From NCBI GenBank assembly GCA_045638125.1, contig JAZUAS010000124.1, positions 1 through 27,108 on the forward strand: a DNA stretch of 27,108 bases. The letters run 5' to 3'. The first letter of the stretch is position 1; the number at the start of each line of letters is the position of its first letter. Shown one piece after another: positions 1-6,818 of the stretch. The DNA is from SVTX01 sp045638125 (lineage in GTDB: Bacteria; Bacillota; Clostridia; Oscillospirales; CAG-272). The translations under genes and the position numbers were made by a program. A model generated the notes under the pieces. That model was not told the DNA's origin, made no database searches, and worked only from the letters and a program-made list of their open reading frames with translations.

Positions 1-91
1 TCAACAGCCCCTCCCCCGTGTCCCCCAACCCCATTGGTAAAAATAGAGAGGTTAAGATTATAGCCATATTAAACTTTTACATTTAATGAGG

Positions 92-119
92 CTTTCCTTC
101 GGAAAGGTCGCTACGCGAC
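92..119. repeat. Two adjacent small perfect hairpins
   Basis: Two back-to-back inverted repeats are visible. CTTTCC (92-97) pairs with GGAAAG (101-106) across a 3-nt loop, and GTCGC (107-111) pairs with GCGAC (115-119) across another 3-nt loop. They lie in a non-coding stretch and look like part of a structured intergenic element rather than a gene end, because no T-run follows. No coding sequence with a ribosome binding site is seen between 1 and 420. Confidence 0.55.
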
Positions 120-221
120 AGAGCTTTAAGCTTTAATAAGATTACGGCTACAGTTCAAAATTGAAAGAGGTTTTTCACGTCTGTTAAACCAATGAAGCCT
201 ATCCAAAACAGAGAGGGGATA

Positions 222-300
222 CTTAAGGGGAGAGGATGTCGCAGGGCGAGAAAATGCGGCATGTTCGCTTTTTCTCGAACAAGACCCCTTTCCCCTTAAG
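222..300. repeat. Nested long inverted repeat
   Basis: The outer arms CTTAAGGGGA (222-231) and TCCCCTTAAG (291-300) are perfect complements. Inside them CGAGAAAA (247-254) pairs with TTTTCTCG (270-277), so the 79 nt can fold into one long interrupted hairpin. An alternative inner hairpin uses GTTCG (263-267) and CGAAC (276-280). No open frame with a start site is apparent. It may be a mobile repeat, an untranslated RNA or a processing structure; the sequence alone does not decide. Confidence 0.55.
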
Positions 301-314
301 CGGCGTTTCTTTTG

Positions 315-348
315 TAACTTTTCTTGTCGCTGATGACAAGAAAAGTTA
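315..348. repeat. 14-bp perfect inverted repeat, copy 1
   Basis: TAACTTTTCTTGTC (315-328) is followed by a 6-nt loop and its exact complement (335-348). The core ACTTTTCTTG is shared with the next hairpin at 369-400. The A/T-rich stems are nearly symmetrical, so either strand can fold. There is no run of T after the stem on the plus strand, which argues against a simple terminator for a plus-strand gene. Confidence 0.65.
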
Positions 349-368
349 GTATAAAACATTCTTTTGCT

Positions 369-400
369 TACTTTTCTTGCAGCTGGTGGCAAGAAAAGTA
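369..400. repeat. 12-bp perfect inverted repeat, copy 2
   Basis: TACTTTTCTTGC (369-380) pairs with GCAAGAAAAGTA (389-400) across an 8-nt loop. It shares the stem core and the preceding TTCTTTTG with the hairpin at 315-348, so the two look like diverged tandem copies about 54 bp apart. It ends 20 bp before the preQ1 riboswitch. Confidence 0.65.
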
Positions 401-420
401 CATATAAACAAAACAAAAAA

Positions 421-462
421 AGTGAGTTCGTAACCATCCTCACTAAAAACAAAACTAAGGAG
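421..462 (+). promoter_or_regulatory. preQ1-I riboswitch upstream of queT
   Basis: The class I preQ1 aptamer layout is visible. The P1 stem AGTGAG (421-426) pairs with CTCACT (439-444) around a TTCGTAACCATC loop. An A-rich tail follows and ends in AAAACTAAGGAG (451-462), which is expected to fold back into the loop as the H-type pseudoknot. The final AAGGAG (457-462) doubles as the Shine-Dalgarno of the next gene, so ligand binding should hide it and lower translation. This fits the downstream gene, a predicted queuosine-precursor transporter. No U-tracted terminator is seen, so control is probably translational. Confidence 0.85.
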
Positions 463-467
463 CTTTT

Positions 468-1064
468 TTGCCGTCGCGCAAAAAAGGGCGCAGAGTGAAA
501 TCTGCGTCGAAAAAAACAATGAAAAACACAAGAAAAACCTCAACCCGAAAGCACCTCATTTTCCTTTCCACCGCGGCGATAATCGCCGCACTCTACGTGG
601 CGTTGACCTATCTCTCAATGGCGTTCGGTCTCGACAAATACGCCGTTCAAATCAGGTTTTCCGAAACACTTATCGTCCTCGCATACCTCACACCTGCGGC
701 TATTCCCGGACTGTCAATAGGGTGTCTTATCGCCAATCTGCTTACCGGATGTCATCCCCTCGATATCGCTTTAGGACCAATAGCAACGCTTATTGGTGCG
801 CTCGGCGCGTATATGATCGGAAAAATGAAAAACCGAAAGGTGTCAAGATTTATCTGTACCATCCCCAACATAATCTCGAACACGGTGATAGTTACCTTTG
901 TGTGTATTGTCTGCTATACCGCGCCCGAAGCAAGACACCCGTCGCTGATTCCGTTTTACGCGTCAACGGTAGCTCTGGGTGAGATAATATCGAGCGGAAT
1001 ACTCGGAACTCTGCTTTTGATGATTTCGGGTGAAACCGTGAGGAAAACGATCAACAATATTTGA
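468..1064 (+). CDS. queT: QueT family queuosine-precursor transporter
   Basis: A small hydrophobic membrane protein (198 aa, about five to six membrane segments) matching the QueT family (PF06177), the predicted S component of an ECF-type importer for queuosine precursors. Recognisable family features are the conserved stretch around KYAVQIRFSETL (about residues 57-68) and the glycine-rich segment LTGCHPLDIALGPIATL. The TTG at 468 is chosen because AAGGAG ends 5 nt upstream, although a GTG at 495 and an ATG at 519 are in frame. The residues before that ATG are Lys/Arg-rich. The TTG lies in a possible hairpin (463-471 with 478-486). The preQ1 riboswitch directly upstream independently supports the function. 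No ECF energising genes are in the window. Confidence 0.9.
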   Translation: MPSRKKGRRVKSASKKTMKNTRKTSTRKHLIFLSTAAIIAALYVALTYLSMAFGLDKYAVQIRFSETLIVLAYLTPAAIPGLSIGCLIANLLTGCHPLDIALGPIATLIGALGAYMIGKMKNRKVSRFICTIPNIISNTVIVTFVCIVCYTAPEARHPSLIPFYASTVALGEIISSGILGTLLLMISGETVRKTINNI

Positions 1065-1071
1065 ATATAAA

Positions 1072-1108
1072 ACAAAAAACGCCCGAGTGGGCGTGTTTTG
1101 TTTTTTTG
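1072..1108. terminator. Bidirectional terminator between queT and the lipoprotein gene
   Basis: The arms 1072-1084 and 1089-1101 pair (GC-rich core CGCCC/GGGCG, A/T outer stem, one mismatch) around a GAGT loop and are followed by T-run 1102-1107. The A-rich left arm gives a U-run on the other strand, so it can end both converging genes. Confidence 0.85.
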
Positions 1109-1116
1109 CTTATTGT

Positions 1117-2298
1117 TTATTCATAAGAAACAGTGCAGTTTTCGGATAGGAATGCGTTCACCTTATCCCAAAGAGCCTGCTCCTTGATCATTCTTGCGCC
1201 AAAATATTTCTCAACGTCTGCCTCTGTCAGGTTCTGTCCCTGTGCGGCATAGTATTCGATGTAGTAGTTTACGGCGTTCTTGTAATCGGTGTCGGTTATA
1301 ACAAAGCCCTGCTTCTGCGCGATATAGTGGAAAATGAGGTTTTGAGCAACGTCGACTTTGCACTGGTTTTCGAGAGTTTCCTTCCAGTTTGCGCCAAAAT
1401 ACGCATTCATAAATGCCTCATAGCTGGCAAACATTGAGGAATAATACTGATAGTACTGCTTGTATTGAGACTCGTAGGATGAATAGAAATAATCAAGCTC
1501 GCTTTGAGGGTAATCGGTAATGACCGCCTTTTCGGACAGTTTTGCCCAGACCGCGCTAACGATCTCGCTATTTTTCATGGATGGCAGATAGTCGTCCTTG
1601 AGATATTTTTCAAAGCTTGCTTTTATGTTTGTATCCTTGGTGGAGTATCCGAGAGTTTTGGTTATGAAGTCCTCTGTGTAATCGGAGGGCTTCTTTTCAT
1701 CGATATATTCAACGTAGACCTTGAATATAACCGCCTTGCCAGCGAGGTCCTTGCTATGATAATCCTCGGGGAAGGTGAGGTGGAGGTCCTTGAGATTTTC
1801 TCTGCTGGTTTCTGCGGGAATGATACCGATAAGAGCGTCCTCAAAGCCGGGGATAAAGCTTCCGGAGCCTATTTCAAGAGAATGAGCTTTTGCGGAATCC
1901 ATATTCGAGCCACCCTCAAACTTTTCGCCGTTCAGCCAGCCCTCGTAGTAGAGCATTACGGTGTCTCCCTTTGCGATCGGGCGGTCGGTTATCTTGTTAC
2001 CGGTGCTGACGGGATACTGCTCACAAAGGAACTGGATATATTCGGCAACCGCCTCGTCAGAGCCGTTGAGGTATGTGGGAAGTGTAACAGAGGGGGTTTT
2101 ATAAAGCGCCTCGTCTATTGTAACATACTTGGTCATATCGTTGCCAAAATAATCGAATCTTTCATCCTCTGTGGAACCTGAGGAGCCGTTTGCGGAGGAA
2201 GAGGTTTCTTCCTGTTCATTAAAGACGTCACAAGCTGTAAAAGCCGATAAGCAAATGAGTGCAGCAAAAAGCACTGCTAAAATTTTTTTGAAGTTCAT
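1117..2298 (-). CDS. Lipoprotein with FKBP/trigger-factor-type prolyl isomerase domain
   Basis: A predicted surface-anchored folding catalyst (393 aa). The N-terminus has a Lys-containing start, a hydrophobic stretch and a lipobox-like FTAC with Cys23 as the lipidation site, then a Ser/Glu-rich linker. Residues about 107-205 form an FKBP-like peptidyl-prolyl isomerase domain with the typical FIPGFEDAL segment and a trigger-factor-like LTFPEDYHSKDLAGK motif. The Tyr-rich, helical C-terminal half resembles trigger-factor/SurA-like chaperone arms. The start at 2298 is preferred over a longer frame because it begins the signal peptide and has AAAGGA upstream. By analogy with PrsA it should help fold exported proteins outside the membrane. 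It is monocistronic with its own promoter, divergent from birA. Confidence 0.85.
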   Translation of the reverse strand: MNFKKILAVLFAALICLSAFTACDVFNEQEETSSSANGSSGSTEDERFDYFGNDMTKYVTIDEALYKTPSVTLPTYLNGSDEAVAEYIQFLCEQYPVSTGNKITDRPIAKGDTVMLYYEGWLNGEKFEGGSNMDSAKAHSLEIGSGSFIPGFEDALIGIIPAETSRENLKDLHLTFPEDYHSKDLAGKAVIFKVYVEYIDEKKPSDYTEDFITKTLGYSTKDTNIKASFEKYLKDDYLPSMKNSEIVSAVWAKLSEKAVITDYPQSELDYFYSSYESQYKQYYQYYSSMFASYEAFMNAYFGANWKETLENQCKVDVAQNLIFHYIAQKQGFVITDTDYKNAVNYYIEYYAAQGQNLTEADVEKYFGARMIKEQALWDKVNAFLSENCTVSYE

Positions 2299-2338
2299 TT
2301 TCTGTCCTTTCAGTAAAACAAATTTAAAACCAATATAT

Positions 2339-2367
2339 ATAATAACCGATTTTTTGGGGGATTTCAA
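2339..2367 (-). promoter_or_regulatory. Sigma-A-like promoter of the lipoprotein PPIase gene
   Basis: Read on the minus strand, TTGAAA (2367-2362) and TATTAT (2344-2339) are separated by 17 bp, about 40 bp before the start codon at 2298. Confidence 0.55.
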
Positions 2368-2405
2368 GTACAATTTGAAAATTTTCTTGCATTTTTGCCA
2401 TTCGG

Positions 2406-2434
2406 TTGACACACCGTGTTAAAAGTGTTATAAT
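2406..2434 (+). promoter_or_regulatory. Consensus sigma-A promoter of birA
   Basis: TTGACA (2406-2411) and TATAAT (2429-2434) are both perfect, with a 17-bp spacer, 38 bp before the birA start. A GGAGGAGGG ribosome binding site follows at about 2458-2466. Confidence 0.85.
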
Positions 2435-2472
2435 ATTTAAGGTTGATTTAAGACACGGAGGAGGGAAAGAAT

Positions 2473-3249
2473 ATGCTTGACGCGGCGAAGATACGCGAGT
2501 TGATGCAAGGCAAAGCCGAAACGCTGGTGTTCGACGTAATAGACTCTACCAATACCGAAGCCAAGCGAATGGCATCGGCTTTAGCGGAAAAGACATCACT
2601 CTCTCCCGTATTGATTTTGGCTCGCGAGCAGACCTCGGGCAGAGGCAGAGTGGGGAGAGCATTTTTGAGCCGCGCTGATAGCGGTATATATATGTCGCTT
2701 ATGTATTTTACAGACAGAACGCTTGAGGATGCAGTTTCCGTCACCACTGCGGCGGCGGCAATAGTTGCCGAGGAGCTGGAGATAGCGGCAAACAGACCTA
2801 TGAGGATAAAATGGGTCAACGATATATATAATGAGGACGGCAAGGTCTCGGGAATACTTGTAGAAACCTTGAACGTGTCACCATTTTTGCGCGCGATCAT
2901 AGTTGGGATTGGTATCAACACGGGAAAGGGAGATTTTCCTGCCGAGCTCCAAGGAATAGCCGCGTCGGTGGGATTTTTGGACGGGAAAGAGGAGACACTG
3001 GTAGCAAATATAGCTACAAGACTGTTGTCTCACGCCGCCACCCCCGAGGACAGAGCGTATATGACCGAATATCGCAAACGCTTTATGCTTGTTGGCGAAA
3101 GAGTAAATCTTTTAAGCTGCGGAGATGTGATAGGCGAGGGGACGGTCATGGGAGTTGACGACGACGGCGGACTGTTGTTTTTACCCGACGGAGAGAGTCG
3201 GGTGACCACCGTTCGCTCGGGTGAGATCAGCTTAAGAATAAAGAAATAA
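2473..3249 (+). CDS. birA: Biotin--[acetyl-CoA-carboxylase] ligase (monofunctional BirA)
   Basis: The enzyme activates biotin to biotinyl-AMP and transfers it to the lysine of biotin carboxyl carrier domains in the cytosol. The 258-aa protein shows the biotin protein ligase core: the DSTN motif near residue 25, the glycine/arginine loop SGRGRVGR (about residues 56-63) that holds the adenylate, and KWVNDIY (about 116-122) with the catalytic Lys. A short C-terminal domain follows. There is no N-terminal winged helix, so it is the group I enzyme and should not act as a DNA-binding biotin repressor. It has a consensus promoter and strong ribosome binding site, and is apparently monocistronic. Confidence 0.93.
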   Translation: MLDAAKIRELMQGKAETLVFDVIDSTNTEAKRMASALAEKTSLSPVLILAREQTSGRGRVGRAFLSRADSGIYMSLMYFTDRTLEDAVSVTTAAAAIVAEELEIAANRPMRIKWVNDIYNEDGKVSGILVETLNVSPFLRAIIVGIGINTGKGDFPAELQGIAASVGFLDGKEETLVANIATRLLSHAATPEDRAYMTEYRKRFMLVGERVNLLSCGDVIGEGTVMGVDDDGGLLFLPDGESRVTTVRSGEISLRIKK

Positions 3250-3255
3250 TAAAAC

Positions 3256-3288
3256 CGAGAGGGCTCAGAAGAGACCTCTCGATTTTTT
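3256..3288. terminator. Bidirectional terminator between birA and the SLOG gene
   Basis: CGAGAGG (3256-3262) pairs with CCTCTCG (3275-3281), followed by ATTTTTTAT. The A-rich left flank gives a T-rich tail on the minus strand, so it serves both converging genes. Confidence 0.85.
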
Positions 3289-3781
3289 ATTCTGCAATAT
3301 TTATGACTTCAAGTCCTTTGTTCAGAGCGTATGAGTAAGTGTAAGCCGTGCCGCCGCGGCTCTCGGTAAGATACGCTATGCAGACCTGACTATCGTTTAC
3401 CAGTCGCCTGTTGCGCTCGTGCATACACCAAGTAGTGTAATGATCGGTTACGTATTCGACGCTTGAGGCTTGGGATAAAATATAATCATATACTTGCCTC
3501 TCCTGCGAACTCCAGCCTTTTGCTTGATCGCGGCAGGGAAGCACAAGCTCAAGCTTTATGTGAGGGTATTTCTCGCGAAGCTCAAGGACGCACAATGCTG
3601 CAACCGTGTCAAAGCCTATGGCGCCGCCCGCTCTGAAACGGAAGGCTCCTCTTTCAATGAGTGTTTCCAAAGCCCCCTTTAGCTTGGTGGGGATAGCTAA
3701 TGCGTTATTTCTTCGGATAAAGCGGTGTCCCGTGAAGCAAACCGCTTCTATTTTGTTGCCGTTTATGCCGTTATGCTCCAT
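3287..3781 (-). CDS. SLOG-family (DUF1273/YpsA-like) nucleotide-binding protein
   Basis: A 164-aa cytosolic protein with the Rossmann-like SLOG fold. Signs are the N-terminal CFTGHR motif (about residues 15-20), the glycine-rich AGGAIGFDTVAA segment (about 51-62), and a C-terminal ESRGGTAYTYSYA loop that resembles the phosphate-binding region of LOG/DprA relatives. Many DUF1273 proteins have this form; a precise substrate is not known to me, although the superfamily is thought to bind nucleotides or NAD-like ligands. The start is supported by AAGGAGG 8 nt upstream. It is divergent from spoIIE and shares the intergenic region with it, without evidence that it is sporulation-related. Confidence 0.8.
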   Translation of the reverse strand: MEHNGINGNKIEAVCFTGHRFIRRNNALAIPTKLKGALETLIERGAFRFRAGGAIGFDTVAALCVLELREKYPHIKLELVLPCRDQAKGWSSQERQVYDYILSQASSVEYVTDHYTTWCMHERNRRLVNDSQVCIAYLTESRGGTAYTYSYALNKGLEVINIAE

Positions 3782-3811
3782 AAAAGCACCTCCTTTTTTT
3801 GTTATGTATCA

Positions 3812-3840
3812 ATTATAGCACAAGTGTTCTAATTTGTAAA
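3812..3840 (-). promoter_or_regulatory. Sigma-A-like promoter of the SLOG gene
   Basis: On the minus strand TTTACA (3840-3835) and TATAAT (3817-3812) are separated by 17 bp. The spacer contains the imperfect dyad AGAACA-ct-TGTGCT. Confidence 0.6.
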
Positions 3841-3870
3841 GGGGTTTTGAGAAATTTTTAAAAAAATATT

Positions 3871-4048
3871 TTCGACATTTTTCGCAAGCGCTTAACAGTA
3901 ATATTCCTAAAATCGTTCGACAAGTTATGCATGAAAGCGTCACAAATCCCCATAAAGCCGTGTGACCGCACTCTCTTTTAACCCCTTTTTTATCAAATAG
4001 TACCGAAAGCGACAAAAGACTATCAAATCCGTCAGCCATGACGCGACA
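3871..4048 (-). promoter_or_regulatory. Cluster of candidate Spo0A boxes upstream of spoIIE
   Basis: The 0A box TGTCGAA occurs perfectly twice on the minus strand, seen as TTCGACA at 3871-3877 and 3916-3922. Near matches in the same orientation lie at 3881-3887 (TTCGCAA, exactly 10 bp after the first box, the spacing of tandem 0A boxes), 4008-4014 (AGCGACA) and 4042-4048 (CGCGACA, overlapping the candidate -35). In sporulating Firmicutes spoIIE is a direct Spo0A~P target. The rest of 3841-4153 has no gene with a plausible start. Confidence 0.55.
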
Positions 4049-4075
4049 GTTTTCACGGTGCGAGTCCATTATAAT
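4043..4075 (+). promoter_or_regulatory. Candidate Spo0A-type spoIIE promoter with 21-bp spacer
   Basis: A perfect TATAAT lies at 4070-4075. No -35 match exists at 17 bp, but GCGACA (4043-4048) sits at 21 bp, inside a degenerate 0A box. Long spacers of 21-22 bp are a known feature of Spo0A-activated sigma-A promoters such as spoIIE and spoIIG of Bacillus subtilis. Confidence 0.45.
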
Positions 4076-4153
4076 ATATCTATATCGAAAATTTTCAAGG
4101 CTTGAGGATCTTTCGATAATAAAGGTTGAATTGACAAAAAAGAGGATCGAAAA

Positions 4154-6739
4154 ATGGACGTAAGTGAAAAAAATCTGAAAAATGAAAAGAATAAAGAGAG
4201 CGGCGGGGCGATCAAGCGACTCGGCGCGAATATCAGGGATAAATTGACACAAAAGGGAGAGCGAGAGGTAAGGGAACGACTCAAAAGGGTGGTGTATTTT
4301 GCTCTGACGGTTGCCGTTACGTATCTTTTAAGTATATCGGAGCTGCCGTTTTCGGCATTTCCTTTTTCTTTGGCGCTTGCGTGCTCCACGCGAAATCATC
4401 TTCCTGCCATTGGAATAGGAATATTGCTTGCAAGTCTCGGGGGGGTTCCCGAGGTGTATGGCTTTACTTGTGTGGCGGTGCTTTTTGTGCGCGTGTTGAT
4501 AGCGCTTCTGCCCGTGATATTTTTAGATTCGCCTGACGGAAACAAATCAAAGGAAAAACGGATAATCCCGTACAAACAGGATGCGTTGGATCAGCGTGTC
4601 GACGCGGAGAGGGAGCAGAACTACATATCCTTGGGGTTTAGCAGACTTTTTTGCGAAAAACTCTATGTAAAAGTGCTATGCGCTTCATCGGCAGGACTGC
4701 TTTGCGGAGTTTTTCTGCTAATATCAAACGACTTTTCGATTTACAGTCTTTGCACGACGCTCATCCTGTGCGCATCCGTTCCCATAGCCACGCTGGCGCT
4801 TGGCGGTGTATTTGGAGAGGCGGAATATAAATGCGGATGGTACACGGCTCTCTCTCTTGCCGTTATAATACTTTTTTCGGTGTATTCCTCCGGCGAATTG
4901 CGAGTTCTGGGAATGCCTATGGCGCCCTGCTTGGCTATGCTCATAACTTTATACGTCTCCGCAGGAAAGGGCATAGTATGGGGATGCGGCGCGGCGCTTC
5001 TATGCGGAATTGCCTTTGAGCCGACCTACACGCCTCTGCTGGTTTTGGCGGCGTTGATATTTTGTCTCGTCTCTGCGGTTAAGCGGAATGCCGGAGTAGC
5101 GGTAGTCTGCATTCTGGCAGTGGTTTGGTGTTATTACATCGGCGGAGAGAGAGGACTTATAAGCGTCCTGCCCCCTATGCTTATGGCAATACCCATTTAT
5201 ATGCTTGCGGACAAGTACAGAGAGATGATGAACGCGCCATATCGGAGAGAGGCGGCGGACGGACTGTATTTCGCCACCGCGGTCACCGAAAAGACCAAAA
5301 ACGAGGCGGTCAAGGAAAGACTTTCAATGCTTTCGGACACATTTTCGTCGCTGTCCGAGACCTTTTATAAGCTTAGCAACCGTTTTCGTCGCTCCGACGT
5401 GTTGGGTATAAGAAAGATAACCGATTCCGCCTTTGAAAAGGTCTGTGAGGGGTGTAGAAACAGGGAGCGATGCTGGGGTGGAGAGCTTGGAGACACGCTT
5501 GAAGCAATAAAGCAGGTCACGTCTCGTCTGCATACGTCGGGGAGCGTTGCGCCCGAAGATCTTTCCGAAAAATTTTCGGAGCAGTGTATAAGAGTCGATA
5601 AGCTTATATCCGAGGTCAATCTTGCCACAAGGCGTACAACGGAGGAGATAATCAACGGCGGCAAGGCAAACTTTTTCGCCTCAAATTATGACGATATAAC
5701 CGCAATACTGAAGGACGCTCTGAATAACGATTCCGAGGAATACGAGTGCGATCTTCGTGCAGGAGATCAGATATATAATTATCTTTGCTCCTGCGGAATA
5801 GATTCGGGCGGCGTGGTGGTTTACGGAAAGCGGTGTGTTCACGTTGTAGCAAAATGTGTTACGGGGGCAGACGATCTCAGCGCAGAAAAATCGGCGGAAG
5901 TGCGCCGCAGGATCAGTGAGGCGGTGGGGGTAGAGCTTACCGACCCCGTGATAGAAGTCGGTAAGGATGGAAAGATGCTACTCCTATCGTCGCGCCCCAA
6001 GGTCAAGGCAAGCTGCGCTCACGGCAGAATTTCTCGCTCGGGAAGGGAGTGGTCGTCGGGAAAGGGAAAGGAAGAGCTTTTTGTCGATCCCTTTGATGAA
6101 ACGGATGAGACTTGCGGCGATATGACCGATGCGTTTATTACCGACAGCTCCTATTTTTACTCGCTTATAAGTGACGGAATGGGAAGTGGGCCGTCGGCGG
6201 CATATACGTCGGAGGTGTCGGCTATGTTTATTGAAAAGATGCTGTGCGCCGGCAACAGAGCGGATATAACTCTGCGTATGCTCAATAACGTGATCCGATC
6301 GGAAAATATGGGCTGCGGAGACGAATGCTCTGCCACGGTCGATCTTCTGGAGCTTGACCTTATGAGTGGCACGGCGGCATTTATAAAAAGCGGAGCCGCG
6401 CCTACTTACATAGCCCGAGAGGGTACGGTCTACAAGGTAAACTCAAGGACCATGCCCGTGGGAATAATCAAGGATGCCGATGCGAGGATCACCAAATTTG
6501 ACACTAAAAAAGGGGATATAATCGTTATGATGAGTGACGGTTGCTGTCACGATAGCGAGGATTGCCCATGGCTTGTGGAGTATCTTTGCGCGCATATGAC
6601 TAAATCCAAGAAAACCGTTGCTGTTGGCGAGGAGCTTTGCGAGCGACTAAAGGGGGAAATCTTACAAGAGGCGCTAAAAAACGCCCCGGAGGGCGAGGAG
6701 AGGGACGACATTTCGGTTTCGGTCGTAGTAGTCGGATAG
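4154..6739 (+). CDS. spoIIE: Stage II sporulation protein E (SpoIIE) phosphatase
   Basis: SpoIIE dephosphorylates the anti-anti-sigma factor SpoIIAA after asymmetric division and so releases sigma-F in the forespore. The 861-aa protein has a charged N-terminus, a block of about ten membrane segments (roughly residues 45-350), a regulatory linker with a Cys-rich CEGCRNRERC motif, and a C-terminal PP2C/SpoIIE domain. Metal-binding motifs are visible: SDGMGSG (Ser673-Gly679, with Asp674), MSDGCCHD around Asp795, and a final RDDISV. Length is close to the B. subtilis protein (about 830). The start has a modest AGAGGA 9 nt upstream. The gene appears monocistronic behind a Spo0A-box-rich region, and it marks the host as a spore former or the descendant of one. 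Confidence 0.95.
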   Translation: MDVSEKNLKNEKNKESGGAIKRLGANIRDKLTQKGEREVRERLKRVVYFALTVAVTYLLSISELPFSAFPFSLALACSTRNHLPAIGIGILLASLGGVPEVYGFTCVAVLFVRVLIALLPVIFLDSPDGNKSKEKRIIPYKQDALDQRVDAEREQNYISLGFSRLFCEKLYVKVLCASSAGLLCGVFLLISNDFSIYSLCTTLILCASVPIATLALGGVFGEAEYKCGWYTALSLAVIILFSVYSSGELRVLGMPMAPCLAMLITLYVSAGKGIVWGCGAALLCGIAFEPTYTPLLVLAALIFCLVSAVKRNAGVAVVCILAVVWCYYIGGERGLISVLPPMLMAIPIYMLADKYREMMNAPYRREAADGLYFATAVTEKTKNEAVKERLSMLSDTFSSLSETFYKLSNRFRRSDVLGIRKITDSAFEKVCEGCRNRERCWGGELGDTLEAIKQVTSRLHTSGSVAPEDLSEKFSEQCIRVDKLISEVNLATRRTTEEIINGGKANFFASNYDDITAILKDALNNDSEEYECDLRAGDQIYNYLCSCGIDSGGVVVYGKRCVHVVAKCVTGADDLSAEKSAEVRRRISEAVGVELTDPVIEVGKDGKMLLLSSRPKVKASCAHGRISRSGREWSSGKGKEELFVDPFDETDETCGDMTDAFITDSSYFYSLISDGMGSGPSAAYTSEVSAMFIEKMLCAGNRADITLRMLNNVIRSENMGCGDECSATVDLLELDLMSGTAAFIKSGAAPTYIAREGTVYKVNSRTMPVGIIKDADARITKFDTKKGDIIVMMSDGCCHDSEDCPWLVEYLCAHMTKSKKTVAVGEELCERLKGEILQEALKNAPEGEERDDISVSVVVVG

Positions 6740-6758
6740 ATTTGAAATGTCCGATTTT
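6732..6758 (+). terminator. Weak terminator-like hairpin at the end of spoIIE
   Basis: TCGGA (6732-6736, overlapping the stop region) pairs with TCCGA (6750-6754) and is followed by TTTTT. The stem is only 5 bp, so termination may be inefficient. Confidence 0.35.
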
Positions 6759-6762
6759 TGAA

Positions 6763-6791
6763 TTGACTTTTCGTAATCGACGTGTTATAAT
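6763..6791 (+). promoter_or_regulatory. Sigma-A promoter of the transglutaminase-like gene
   Basis: TTGACT (6763-6768) and TATAAT (6786-6791) are separated by 17 bp. CAGGAGGA follows at about 6807-6814, ahead of the start at 6819. Confidence 0.8.
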
Positions 6792-6818
6792 GAACTAAAC
6801 CAAGCTCAGGAGGACGAA

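Noticed and set aside
315..400. CRISPR array in the tandem hairpins
   Set aside because: There are only two unequal copies with internal dyads, no regular spacers and no cas genes.
126..452. Minus-strand frame of 108 codons in the left end
   Set aside because: It runs through inverted repeats and the preQ1 aptamer, its composition is repeat-driven, and no ribosome binding site fits.
3817..3835. LexA/SOS box in the SLOG promoter spacer (GAAC-n4-GTGC)
   Set aside because: It departs from the Gram-positive GAAC-n4-GTTC consensus at a key base, and nothing else links the SLOG gene to DNA damage.
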